The notes under the pieces were generated by a model that saw nothing but the letters and a program-made list of their open reading frames with translations, searched no databases and had not been told where the DNA came from. From CASFRF01 sp031549345 (GTDB lineage Bacteria > Verrucomicrobiota > Lentisphaeria > Victivallales > Victivallaceae): a DNA stretch of 64,000 nt. Each line of letters opens with the position of its first letter. The first letter of the stretch is position 1. The translations under genes and the position numbers were made by a program. The stretch is from NCBI GenBank assembly GCA_031549345.1, contig JAVBPY010000015.1, forward strand, positions 49,428 through 113,427, given 5' to 3'. Below are positions 40,507-48,354 of this stretch, in pieces.

Positions 40507-41715
40507 ATGCTGACACGTGAATTACTCCGCTACAGTTGCCGCGCCGGATCGATCAAACCCCAGTTCATCCCGGAGGATGATCCCCGGGAGCGGGAGCTTG
40601 CCGCCAAATTTCTGAGCGTATTCTGCGGCGGGACGGAAGAAAAAATGCGGCGCGGCGAGTTGGAGGAACTTCTGGAGCCGTTGGTTCGCGCCGAACGGAA
40701 AAACTCCCCGGCGGCGGGTTTCGTCAAACTCCTGACCGACCAGTCGGAGTTCGCAACGCAGCAGGAGCGCGACTATGCATCCTACCGGCGCGAACGGTTT
40801 GCGCGCGCCGCCGAAGCGTTGCGCCTATGCGGCGGAGACCGTGCGCAATACGCCCGCCGCCTCGGTGCGGACGCGGGCGACCTCTACGGCGATTTGCCGG
40901 AAAACGAGGAATTAAGAAGCACGCCGGAATGGACGCCGGCGGAACTGATTGCGCGCTATAATCTCAGCCTTGTCCAAAGTCTGCTCCTCTACACGGAGGA
41001 GTTGGAAGTTTCGGTTCCTCCGGTCGAAGCGTCGGAACTGCGGAGGCTCCTCCGTTACCTCAAATTTTTCCGCCTCCTCGCGGAGATTACGCGTTTGCCG
41101 GATGGAAGTATTGTTCTGAACATTTCAGGCCCTTTCGCCCTTTTCGCAAATACACGGAAGTACGCGCTGCAACTGGCTTCGTTTTTTCCGGCGGTGGTGC
41201 TTCTCCCGCGCTGGAAACTCCGCGCAGGGCTCAAAATCGGAACAAAGAAGTTGGAACTTTCGCTCACGCAGGCCGCTCCGCTCCACTCCCATTACCGGAA
41301 TTTCTCCCGTTACATGCCCGAGGAAATCACCCTTTTTCTCCGGCATTTCAAGGAAAAGGGGGCGGGATGGCGTATCACCGGCGACACCACGCCGCTGACA
41401 CTGCCCGGCGGGCGGATCGCCTTCCCGGATTTGAGCTTTGTATGCGAAAACGAAACCGCCACAATCATTCACCTGGAATTGTTTCACCGCTGGCACACAA
41501 CCGAGCTTGCCCGGCGGCTGGAATGGCTTTCGGAGCACCCGGAATTGCCCCTGCTCCTCGGGATCGACCGCTCGATCTGCGACGACGAAGCTTTTGCGGC
41601 AATGCAAGCCAAGTACCCGCTTCTCGCCGCACGTCTTTTCCGTTTTCGCGATTTTCCCGGCGTGGACCGGGTGCAAAAAACTTTAAATGACTTTCTAAAA
41701 GGAGAAAAATCATGA
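40507..41715 (+). CDS. DUF790 / Bax1-like nuclease
   Basis: A 402-residue protein matching the DUF790 family, whose archaeal member Bax1 is an endonuclease partner of the XPB helicase. The N-terminus (MLTRELLRYSCRAGSIKPQF) is the typical family start. The C-terminal part has PDLSFVCENETATIIHLELF followed by HRWHTTELARRLEWL, consistent with the nuclease-like core (an Asp, then a Glu, then a basic residue; here Arg instead of the Lys I expect). No XPB-type helicase gene adjoins. The stop overlaps the next gene by 4 nt (ATGA), so it is co-transcribed with a FAD oxidoreductase. The family call is from memory of the pattern; function in this organism is unknown. Confidence 0.75.
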   Translation: MLTRELLRYSCRAGSIKPQFIPEDDPRERELAAKFLSVFCGGTEEKMRRGELEELLEPLVRAERKNSPAAGFVKLLTDQSEFATQQERDYASYRRERFARAAEALRLCGGDRAQYARRLGADAGDLYGDLPENEELRSTPEWTPAELIARYNLSLVQSLLLYTEELEVSVPPVEASELRRLLRYLKFFRLLAEITRLPDGSIVLNISGPFALFANTRKYALQLASFFPAVVLLPRWKLRAGLKIGTKKLELSLTQAAPLHSHYRNFSRYMPEEITLFLRHFKEKGAGWRITGDTTPLTLPGGRIAFPDLSFVCENETATIIHLELFHRWHTTELARRLEWLSEHPELPLLLGIDRSICDDEAFAAMQAKYPLLAARLFRFRDFPGVDRVQKTLNDFLKGEKS

Positions 41716-43019
41716 AATTAACCCTTGACGTTCCCCTCTTCCTGGAAGCCGATGTGGTCGTCTGCGGCGGCGGTCCCGCCGGTTTCGCGGCGGCGTTGTC
41801 GGCGGCGCGCGCCGGAAAACAAACCGTTTTGCTGGAAAAAGGCGGCAGTTGCGGAGGTCTTGGGACCCAGGGACTCGTTCCGATGTTCTTTGTCGGCGGC
41901 GAAAAAGATCTTGGTTTCGCCTGCGGGACCGGGCGCGAAGTAACCAATCTTATGCTCGAACAAACAAAAATCACACGCACCTGGGGCTGGCAAACCACCG
42001 ACCCGGAGTATCTGAAGCGCATCTACGACGCGCTCCTTCTGGACGCGGGGGTGAAGATCATTTACGAGGCCAAGGTCGCCGCGGTCGTCCGCGAAGGATC
42101 GCGGATCGAACACCTCCTGGTCGCCACTGTGGGCGGTTTGAAAGCGGTGCGGGCTAAAATGTATGTGGATGGCACCGGCGACGCGGCCGTCGCCGCCTTC
42201 GCGGGAGCGCCCTGCGAAATAGGCGATGAAAATGGAACCACCATGAGCCCCACGATGTGCATCCAGTACTCCAATGTGGACCTCAAAACATTCGGCGACT
42301 GGGTACGCGCGGGGAACAATCCGCGCGACATCTGGATGCGCCTTATGAAAGAAGGCAAAGCCCCCATGCCGGAGTACCATTTCGTGGGCGTGCGCACGTA
42401 TGGGAATGGAACCGTGGGCGGCAACCTCGGCCATATTTACGGAACAAGCTGCGTTACGGAAGACGGCCTGACATTCGGCCTTACCGAAGGGCGCAAAATC
42501 GCCCTGAAGTACTTTAATTTTTACCGCGACAATGTTCCGGGTTTTGAGAAGGCGGACTTCGTCAACACCGCAAGCATCCTCGGCGTGCGCGAAACACGCC
42601 GCATCGCGGGCGATTACAAGCTCTGCTACAACGATTACAAAACCCGCGCCGTTTTCGACGACGAAATCGGCCGCTACAATTATCCCGTGGACATTCACGC
42701 GTCGAGCACCGATCCCGAAGCGCAGAAGAAGGTGGAGGAAGAACTCCGCGCCACCAGTTACCGCCCCGGCGAGAGCTACGGCGTCCCCTACCGTTCTCTT
42801 TGTCCGCAGGGGTTGGACAACCTCCTCGTCGCGGGGCGCTGCCTTTCCGCCGATCGCCCGGTACAGTCGTCGATCCGCGTGATTCCCGGCTGCTTCATGA
42901 CCGGCCAGGCCGCGGGGTTTGCGGCGGCGATGGCGACGGAAACATCCGACATCCGCAAAATCGATGTCAGGGTGCTCGGAAAAACCATCCGCGCCTACGA
43001 CGACGAACGCCGCAAATAA
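41712..43019 (+). CDS. FAD-dependent oxidoreductase
   Basis: A 435-residue flavoprotein of the FAD_oxidored (fumarate-reductase-like) type. The N-terminal FAD-binding fold is VVVCGGGPAGFAAALSAARAG with LLEKGGSCGG, and a second dinucleotide element is YVDGTGDAAVAAFAG. The C-terminal part has NLLVAGRCLSADRPVQSSIRV and CFMTGQAAGFAAAM, which closes the FAD site. No signal peptide is present. This family is abundant in carbohydrate-degrading Planctomycetes and Lentisphaerae, but the substrate is usually unknown. It overlaps the DUF790 gene by 4 nt and precedes the sugar-dehydrogenase cassette, to which it may belong. Confidence 0.9.
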   Translation: MKLTLDVPLFLEADVVVCGGGPAGFAAALSAARAGKQTVLLEKGGSCGGLGTQGLVPMFFVGGEKDLGFACGTGREVTNLMLEQTKITRTWGWQTTDPEYLKRIYDALLLDAGVKIIYEAKVAAVVREGSRIEHLLVATVGGLKAVRAKMYVDGTGDAAVAAFAGAPCEIGDENGTTMSPTMCIQYSNVDLKTFGDWVRAGNNPRDIWMRLMKEGKAPMPEYHFVGVRTYGNGTVGGNLGHIYGTSCVTEDGLTFGLTEGRKIALKYFNFYRDNVPGFEKADFVNTASILGVRETRRIAGDYKLCYNDYKTRAVFDDEIGRYNYPVDIHASSTDPEAQKKVEEELRATSYRPGESYGVPYRSLCPQGLDNLLVAGRCLSADRPVQSSIRVIPGCFMTGQAAGFAAAMATETSDIRKIDVRVLGKTIRAYDDERRK

Positions 43020-43029
43020 GGAAATCGGT

Positions 43030-43110
43030 ATGCTCGGCGCCATCATTGGAGATATGATCGGCTCCCCCCTATACGGAAGCGTTGAAACGGATACCGGAAA
43101 ATATGCTTGA
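43030..43110 (+). pseudogene. N-terminal remnant of an ADP-ribosylglycohydrolase gene
   Basis: A 26-codon frame beginning MLGAIIGDMIGSPLYG, which closely matches the invariant start of ADP-ribosylglycohydrolases (DraG/ARH family). It then loses similarity and stops at TGA (43108-43110); intact members run to about 250-300 residues. AAGGAAA lies a few bases upstream, so the ribosome-binding site has survived. No continuation is visible in the other frames before the next gene at 43145. It is best read as a deletion remnant, though a short translated leader cannot be ruled out. Confidence 0.6.
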
Positions 43111-43144
43111 TGTATACAAACAATTTCAGGAAAGAACATTGTAA

Positions 43145-44176
43145 ATGGACACCCAAACCGTACAGCTCACGCGCGATGGGCTCCGGATCCCGCGCATCGT
43201 CTTCGGCACAAGCTGCCTGGGCAATTTGTACCGGGCGTTGCCGGACGCGACGAAACTCGCCCTTGCGCGCAATTGGTTCGCCGCCGTCGGCGTTCCGGCG
43301 GTCGATTCGGCGGGCAAATACGGCGCGGGTCTTTCGCTGGAATGCATCGGCCGCGCCTTGCGCGAACTCGGCGTTCCGCGCGATAAAATCGTCATCAGCA
43401 ACAAACTCGGCTGGCGGCGGATGCCGCTTGAGCCTGGAACGGAGCCGACGTTCGAGCCGGGCGTATGGGCGGGGCTTTCGCACGACGCGCGGCAGGACAT
43501 TACTTACCAAGGCATCCTCGACTGCTATGCGGAGGGGCGCGATCTCCTCGGACATGGCTACGATTTTTCCATGCTCTCGGTGCACGACCCGGATGAATAC
43601 CTGGCAAACAAAACACCCGAAGCGCGAAAAGCGGCCAAACAAAATATCCTTGATGCCTACCGTGCCCTCTTTGAGCTGAAGGCGGCGGGGGAGACCCGCG
43701 CCGTCGGCATCGGGGCCAAAGATTACCGCGTCGTCATGGAGCTGTACACCGACGTCCGTTTCGACTACGTGATGTTCGCCTGCGCCCCGACGGTCCTCCG
43801 GCACCCGCCGGAACTCCTCGCGTTCATGGAAAAGCTGCGTGCCGACGGTGTCGGAATCATCAACTCGGCGGTCTTCAACGCCGGATTTCTCACCGGCGGG
43901 TCAATTTTCGACTACCGCGAAATCACCGAAGAAGAGGAACCGGAACTTTTCCGGCGGCGCGACCAATACCTTGCGCGCTGCCGCGAATTCAATCTCGACC
44001 CGGCGGCGCCGGCCGTCGAATTCGGAATGCGCCTTCCGGGGGTCGCGGCCACGGCGCTCAATACCTCGAACCCGGCGCGGATCGCCCCCAATGCGGAGTC
44101 GTGCGCCCACCGTTCGCCGGATGCGTTCTGGCGCGCGCTCCGCAACGACGGCGTCATCGGGGTGGATGTATGCTGA
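43145..44176 (+). CDS. Aldo/keto reductase, probable L-sugar 1-dehydrogenase
   Basis: A 343-residue NAD(P)-dependent (beta/alpha)8 oxidoreductase. The tetrad is visible: Asp in VDSAGKYG, Tyr in the same motif, Lys in ISNKLGW and His in LSVHDPDEY. The pattern resembles the D-threo-aldose 1-dehydrogenase / L-fucose dehydrogenase group (also L-galactose and pyridoxal dehydrogenases). It would oxidise the sugar to its lactone, the substrate of the next enzyme. The stop overlaps the lactonase ATG by 7 nt. AGGAAAG lies about 11 nt before the ATG. Substrate is inferred from neighbours. Confidence 0.85.
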   Translation: MDTQTVQLTRDGLRIPRIVFGTSCLGNLYRALPDATKLALARNWFAAVGVPAVDSAGKYGAGLSLECIGRALRELGVPRDKIVISNKLGWRRMPLEPGTEPTFEPGVWAGLSHDARQDITYQGILDCYAEGRDLLGHGYDFSMLSVHDPDEYLANKTPEARKAAKQNILDAYRALFELKAAGETRAVGIGAKDYRVVMELYTDVRFDYVMFACAPTVLRHPPELLAFMEKLRADGVGIINSAVFNAGFLTGGSIFDYREITEEEEPELFRRRDQYLARCREFNLDPAAPAVEFGMRLPGVAATALNTSNPARIAPNAESCAHRSPDAFWRALRNDGVIGVDVC

Positions 44177-45012
44177 AAATCGACAGCCACCACCACCTCT
44201 GGCGCTACAATTCCGCCGACTACGGCTGGATTCCCGACTTAATGGCCTGCCTTCGGCGCGACTTCCTCCTGCCGGAACTCCGCGCCGCGCTCGACGCGGC
44301 CAATGTGCAATGGAGCGTGGCCGTCCAGGCGCGTCAAAGTGAGGAGGAAACAGAGTTTCTCCTCGCCCTCGCCGGAGAGGCGTCATCGCCGATTCTCGGC
44401 GTGGTGGGCTTCCTCCCCCTGGCCGCCGACGATTTCCCGTCGCGCCTCGAAACATTCGCGGCGGAAAAAAAGCTCAAGGGGCTGCGCCACGTTGTCCAGG
44501 ACGAGCCCGACGACCGCTTCCTCCTCGACCCCGCGTTCAACCGCGGCATCCGCGCGCTGAAGCGTTACGATCTTGCGTACGATATTCTCATCTTTGAGCG
44601 CCAGCTCCCGGCCGCGATCGAATTCGTCGATCTGCACCCAAACCAGCGCTTTGTCCTCGACCACATTGCCAAGCCTGGAATCAAGGCGGCGGAACTGGAG
44701 CCGTGGCGGTCGCGCCTGCGCGAACTCGCCCGCCGTCCGAATGTCTGCTGCAAACTCTCCGGCATGGCGACGGAGGCGGATATGAAATGCTGGACCATAG
44801 AGCAATTAACCCCTTATTTTGAAACAGTCCTGGAGGCGTTCGGCCCGGAACGCCTCCTTTTCGGCTCCGATTGGCCCGTCCTGGAAGCGGCGGGTGGCTA
44901 CGAACACTGGATCTCCACTTTGGAGATATGGACATCGCGCCTCAGCCAGACGGAGCAGGAGCTTTTTTGGTACAAAAACGCCACAACCTTTTACCATTTG
45001 GAGCAGGAATGA
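44170..45012 (+). CDS. COG3618-type amidohydrolase, probable sugar lactonase
   Basis: A 280-residue amidohydrolase-superfamily protein. It starts MLKIDSHHHLWRYN, with the two metal-binding histidines at the expected N-terminal HxH position, and has HVVQDEPDDRFLLD, FVLDHIAKPG, CCKLSGM and a late FGSDWPV, the signature of the amidohydrolase_2 / COG3618 group that hydrolyses L-fucono- and L-galactono-lactones. The start at 44170 matches the homologous N-terminus and overlaps the upstream stop; it overlaps the next gene by 4 nt. It sits exactly between an aldose dehydrogenase and an aldonate-type zinc dehydrogenase, supporting lactonase activity. Confidence 0.88.
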   Translation: MLKIDSHHHLWRYNSADYGWIPDLMACLRRDFLLPELRAALDAANVQWSVAVQARQSEEETEFLLALAGEASSPILGVVGFLPLAADDFPSRLETFAAEKKLKGLRHVVQDEPDDRFLLDPAFNRGIRALKRYDLAYDILIFERQLPAAIEFVDLHPNQRFVLDHIAKPGIKAAELEPWRSRLRELARRPNVCCKLSGMATEADMKCWTIEQLTPYFETVLEAFGPERLLFGSDWPVLEAAGGYEHWISTLEIWTSRLSQTEQELFWYKNATTFYHLEQE

Positions 45013-46025
45013 AAGCATTTGTCATCGATCGCGAGTTCTCCAGCAGTTTCATCGAGGTCACGGAGCCGGAATACGGACCGGAAGACGTCCTGCTGGATGT
45101 CCGCTACGTCGGCCTCTGCGGCAGCGATTTGAACACCTACCGGGGGTTGAACCCCCTGGTCAGCCTCCCGCGCGTTCCGGGGCACGAAATTTCCGCGGTC
45201 ATCGCCGCGAAAGGAGCGAAAGTTCCGGCGGAATGGAGCGTGGGCCAGGCGGTTACGGTTTCGCCGTACACCAACTGCAACGCATGCGCCGCGTGCTTCG
45301 CGGAACGCCCAAACTGCTGCCGCTACAACCAGACGCTCGGCGTGCAGCGGGACGGGGCGCTCGTCCCGCGCATCGTTGTTCCGTACCGCAAGCTTTTCGC
45401 GGGGGGAGCGCTGAGCTTGCTTCAGCTCGCCTTGGTGGAGCCTTTGACGGTCGGCAACCACGCCGCCGACCGTTCGGGTGCGACCGAAGACTCCTTCTGC
45501 GTTGTATTCGGCTGCGGCGCGGTTGGCCTCGGCGCCGTCGCGGGGCTCGCGGCCAAAGGCGCAACCGTGTGCGCCATCGACATCGACGACGCAAAGCTGG
45601 AACTCGCCAAAGAATTCGGCGCACGCCACACACTCAACTCGACGCGCCAGGAGGTCATTCCCACACTGGACAAGCTGACGCATTCCTTCGGCGCCAACGT
45701 GGTCATTGAAGCCGTGGGCCTCCCGGCCACCTTCCGCGCGGCGGTGGATATCGCCTCCTTCGCCGGGAACGTAACCTACATCGGCTACGCCAAAGCCCCC
45801 GTGGAATACGAAACCAAGTTGTTCGTCCAGAAAGAGCTGGATATCCGCGGCTCGCGCAACGCCATGCCGGTGAACTTCCGCCGCGTCATCCGCCTGCTTC
45901 AAACAGGCGATCTCCCGGTGGAAAAAATGGCGACCCGCGTTTTCCCCTTCGCGGAAGCAGGCGCGGCCCTCGAGTTCTGGCATAAAAATCCGACGGCCGT
46001 CTGCCGCATCCTGATCGAGTTCTGA
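45009..46025 (+). CDS. Zinc-dependent alcohol/polyol dehydrogenase
   Basis: A 338-residue medium-chain dehydrogenase. Catalytic-zinc ligands are in GLCGSDLNTYRG and the GHE of RVPGHEISAV; a structural four-cysteine lobe CNACAACFAERPNCC is present. The NAD-binding motif is VFGCGAVGLGAVAG. The overall pattern resembles E. coli LgoD/YjjN (L-galactonate 5-dehydrogenase). In this cassette it would oxidise the aldonate released by the lactonase. It overlaps the lactonase by 4 nt (ATGA). The end is followed after 27 nt by the membrane-protein gene. Sugar identity is inference. Confidence 0.88.
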   Translation: MKAFVIDREFSSSFIEVTEPEYGPEDVLLDVRYVGLCGSDLNTYRGLNPLVSLPRVPGHEISAVIAAKGAKVPAEWSVGQAVTVSPYTNCNACAACFAERPNCCRYNQTLGVQRDGALVPRIVVPYRKLFAGGALSLLQLALVEPLTVGNHAADRSGATEDSFCVVFGCGAVGLGAVAGLAAKGATVCAIDIDDAKLELAKEFGARHTLNSTRQEVIPTLDKLTHSFGANVVIEAVGLPATFRAAVDIASFAGNVTYIGYAKAPVEYETKLFVQKELDIRGSRNAMPVNFRRVIRLLQTGDLPVEKMATRVFPFAEAGAALEFWHKNPTAVCRILIEF

Positions 46026-46052
46026 ACCGAGGCGAAATTTTCAGGAATACTC

Positions 46053-47960
46053 ATGGAACCCCTAAAATATTCTGCCATGTTCAATGACGGCGCCACGCAG
46101 AGAAACATATTGTTTTCACGGCTTGCTTCGGCGGTGGCCTTGGCCGCGGCCGCTTCTTTGCTTTTGGGCTTCACCGTCTGGACGCTTGGCGGGCTGATTC
46201 CGGTCCCCTCTCCCCCGGTCGGTCTTTTTCCTCCCCATGTCATGGAGCACATGAAACCGGAGCCCGGGGAAAATTTCACCTTCATCGTGCTGTGTCTGGC
46301 GGCTCCGTTGATCTCTTTCGGGGCGGTGTTCATCGCACAGAAAATACCCGTAAAGTTTCTGTTGCCGCCGTGGTCGGTGTGGCTGATTCCGGCACTGGCA
46401 CTCTGGTCCATCGGCGGGTCCAAATTCCACTTGATCTATTTCGAGCCCATGATCCCGTGGTGGCCGCTCGCGGCGGCGCTGGCAACTGGGCTATGCTGTT
46501 TGTGCCGAAAATTCCGGGCCGGCAAATGGGAAAGGATGATTTGCGCCGGATTGATCGTATTTTTGCCGGTTCTTTCCGTGTTGTTTTCACGTATTTATAC
46601 GACGCATAACCTTCATCAACTTTTCATCCACCACCTCGATATTGTTGCGTATGCCATTGCGCAAGCGGCCGGCGGCGGCAACGATTTTCACCAGTACGGG
46701 GGTTATATCTATATGCTCGCCCCGGTTTTCCGACTGTTCGGAAGCGGAGTTTTCAGCATATCCGTGGTTATGGGGGTGCTCTATATCGCCGGATTCGCTC
46801 TGCTGTTTCTTCCGCTTCTTCGCATTGGACGTCCGATTTACATCGCCGGAGCGGCGGTGTTGCTGTTTATCGCAGGGTGCTGGGCTGCGTTGGATGAATC
46901 GTTGTTCGATCCGTATTTCGCCTACTTCCCGATCCGGTTCATTGGCCCTGCCATGGCGGTTGCGCTCTTTGTCCAAGGCGAAAAGAAACGCCGGACATCG
47001 AAATATATCGATGCGGCGTACGGCGCATTCGCCGCGGTTTCTTTGTTCTGGAATTTCGATTCCGGGGTAGCGGTCGCCGGAGCGTTTATCTTTTTCGAGT
47101 TGATTCTTCTGCTTCAGTCCAAGTTCCAATGGCGTTCGTTGCTGTTTTTTGCGGGATCGTTCGTAATCGCCGCAATTGCCGGGATTGCCTGGTTGACGTG
47201 GCATTTGGGAGCTTTCAGCGGCCTTGGCGGAATGTTTTTCGCCAACCGTTTTTTCGTGCAGTACGGATTTTACATGCTCCCGATGCCGCCTTTGCCGCAT
47301 TTGTGGGGACTTGTGGTTCTGCAATACCTGATCGGGCTGGTAGTCGGCGCGTATGAGTTCCGTACATGCAAGGAATCGTTGTTCGGAAAAACGGTCGTTT
47401 TTATTTCGGTTATGGGGCTCGGGCTCCTGCTGTATTACATTGGGCGCTCGCATGATTTCAATCTGGTTGCGGTTTCGTGGCCCGCCGTTTTGCTTTTCGC
47501 TTTATACGCGGGAAGAGGCGGAAAAGCATTGCAATACTGCATGGTGTTTTTGATGATCATGGGATGCGGTACCCTTATTCTCAATTACCGTGGCATCGCC
47601 AATGGGATACGGAAATTATGCGTAGACGGCAATGATGTGAATCCGATCAAAGAAAACACCCAGTTTATCATGCTGTGCGCCAACGGACGCGATAAAGTCA
47701 ATATTTTAGGGTACGCGCAGGGAATTTTCTACGCCGAAAGCGGATTGCGCCCCGCGGTATCCAATTGCGGTGAAATCGAACCGAAAGACAATGCCGCATG
47801 GAATGAAATGCTCCATAAAATAACCTTGTCCGATGCCCCGTTGTTCCTTTCCATAGGCCCCGCAGTCGACTTAAGGCAATACGAAAAGGCCTTGAAAAGG
47901 CACCGCGTTGTTTCCAGCTCCCGCAACAAAGCCATGTTCTATCTGGAACGCGTTCCCTAG
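46053..47960 (+). CDS. Polytopic membrane protein, possible GT-C glycosyltransferase
   Basis: A 635-residue protein with about 12 hydrophobic helices spread from residue 30 to 520 and a soluble C-terminal domain of about 110 residues. Segments such as HHLDIVAYAIAQAAGGGND, FHQYGGYIYMLAPVFRLFG and the aromatic/acidic loops recall GT-C-type glycosyltransferases or mannosyltransferase-like membrane proteins, but no diagnostic motif is certain. AGGAA lies 5 nt upstream of the ATG. It follows the sugar-dehydrogenase cassette by 27 nt, so it could be in the same transcript. Function is unknown; a role in cell-surface glycan assembly is a guess. Confidence 0.65.
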   Translation: MEPLKYSAMFNDGATQRNILFSRLASAVALAAAASLLLGFTVWTLGGLIPVPSPPVGLFPPHVMEHMKPEPGENFTFIVLCLAAPLISFGAVFIAQKIPVKFLLPPWSVWLIPALALWSIGGSKFHLIYFEPMIPWWPLAAALATGLCCLCRKFRAGKWERMICAGLIVFLPVLSVLFSRIYTTHNLHQLFIHHLDIVAYAIAQAAGGGNDFHQYGGYIYMLAPVFRLFGSGVFSISVVMGVLYIAGFALLFLPLLRIGRPIYIAGAAVLLFIAGCWAALDESLFDPYFAYFPIRFIGPAMAVALFVQGEKKRRTSKYIDAAYGAFAAVSLFWNFDSGVAVAGAFIFFELILLLQSKFQWRSLLFFAGSFVIAAIAGIAWLTWHLGAFSGLGGMFFANRFFVQYGFYMLPMPPLPHLWGLVVLQYLIGLVVGAYEFRTCKESLFGKTVVFISVMGLGLLLYYIGRSHDFNLVAVSWPAVLLFALYAGRGGKALQYCMVFLMIMGCGTLILNYRGIANGIRKLCVDGNDVNPIKENTQFIMLCANGRDKVNILGYAQGIFYAESGLRPAVSNCGEIEPKDNAAWNEMLHKITLSDAPLFLSIGPAVDLRQYEKALKRHRVVSSSRNKAMFYLERVP

Positions 47961-48288
47961 AGCTCTTCTCTGAACTCCGCGCGGCGGGATTGTTCCTGGA
48001 ACGTTCCAAATTCGTGTGGAGCGAGGTGCTTGCGACGGGGACGCGGGCCCTGGCCGCCCGCCGCGCCACCGGAATATCCCCCCTCTGCCCATCGGCGGCA
48101 TGAATCGCATAATACCAGTGGGCAATCATAAAGCTTACAACCTCCTTGCTCTTGCGAGCTGGAATCCGGCTTGATTCGTTGCCGTTACCCCTGGCAGCGA
48201 CAAGCTCATTAAACAAAATTTCCGCTCCCGGCACCTCTTTAATACAAGAGAATCAAAATAAAAAAATCAACTTTTTTGGAAAAATGAC

Positions 48289-48317
48289 TTGCTTTTTGTT
48301 TTGTTTTTTGCTATTAT
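48289..48317 (+). promoter_or_regulatory. Candidate promoter of the GntR/LacI hybrid regulator
   Basis: TTGCTT (48289-48294), 17-nt T/G spacer, TATTAT (48312-48317), GC before the -10. An overlapping TATAGT (48315-48320) is an alternative -10. It abuts the tandem repeat at 48317-48336. Confidence 0.5.
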
Positions 48318-48336
48318 AGTTGCAGATAGTTGTAGA
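48317..48336 (+). repeat. Tandem 10-mer repeat at the regulator start site
   Basis: TAGTTGCAGA (48317-48326) is followed directly by TAGTTGTAGA (48327-48336), 9 of 10 identical. The repeats are one helical turn apart, immediately downstream of the -10, a natural place for autoregulator binding. Confidence 0.5.
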
Positions 48337-48354
48337 AATAAAAAGGAACCATGC

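Larger units (their letters stand above)
47961..48354. other. Intergenic region with unexplained minus-strand reading frame
   Basis: A 394-nt gap between two plus-strand genes. A minus-strand frame from 48234 fills much of it but runs on into the membrane-protein gene and matches no family I know; its first part (FNELVAARGNGNESS, then KEVVSFMIAHWYYAIHA) looks more protein-like than a random frame. Palindrome TGGAACGTTCCA (47997-48008) lies near the 5' end, echoing GGAACGCGTTCC (47945-47956) just inside the upstream gene. The last 100 nt are extremely A/T-rich and hold the regulator promoter. Confidence 0.4.
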
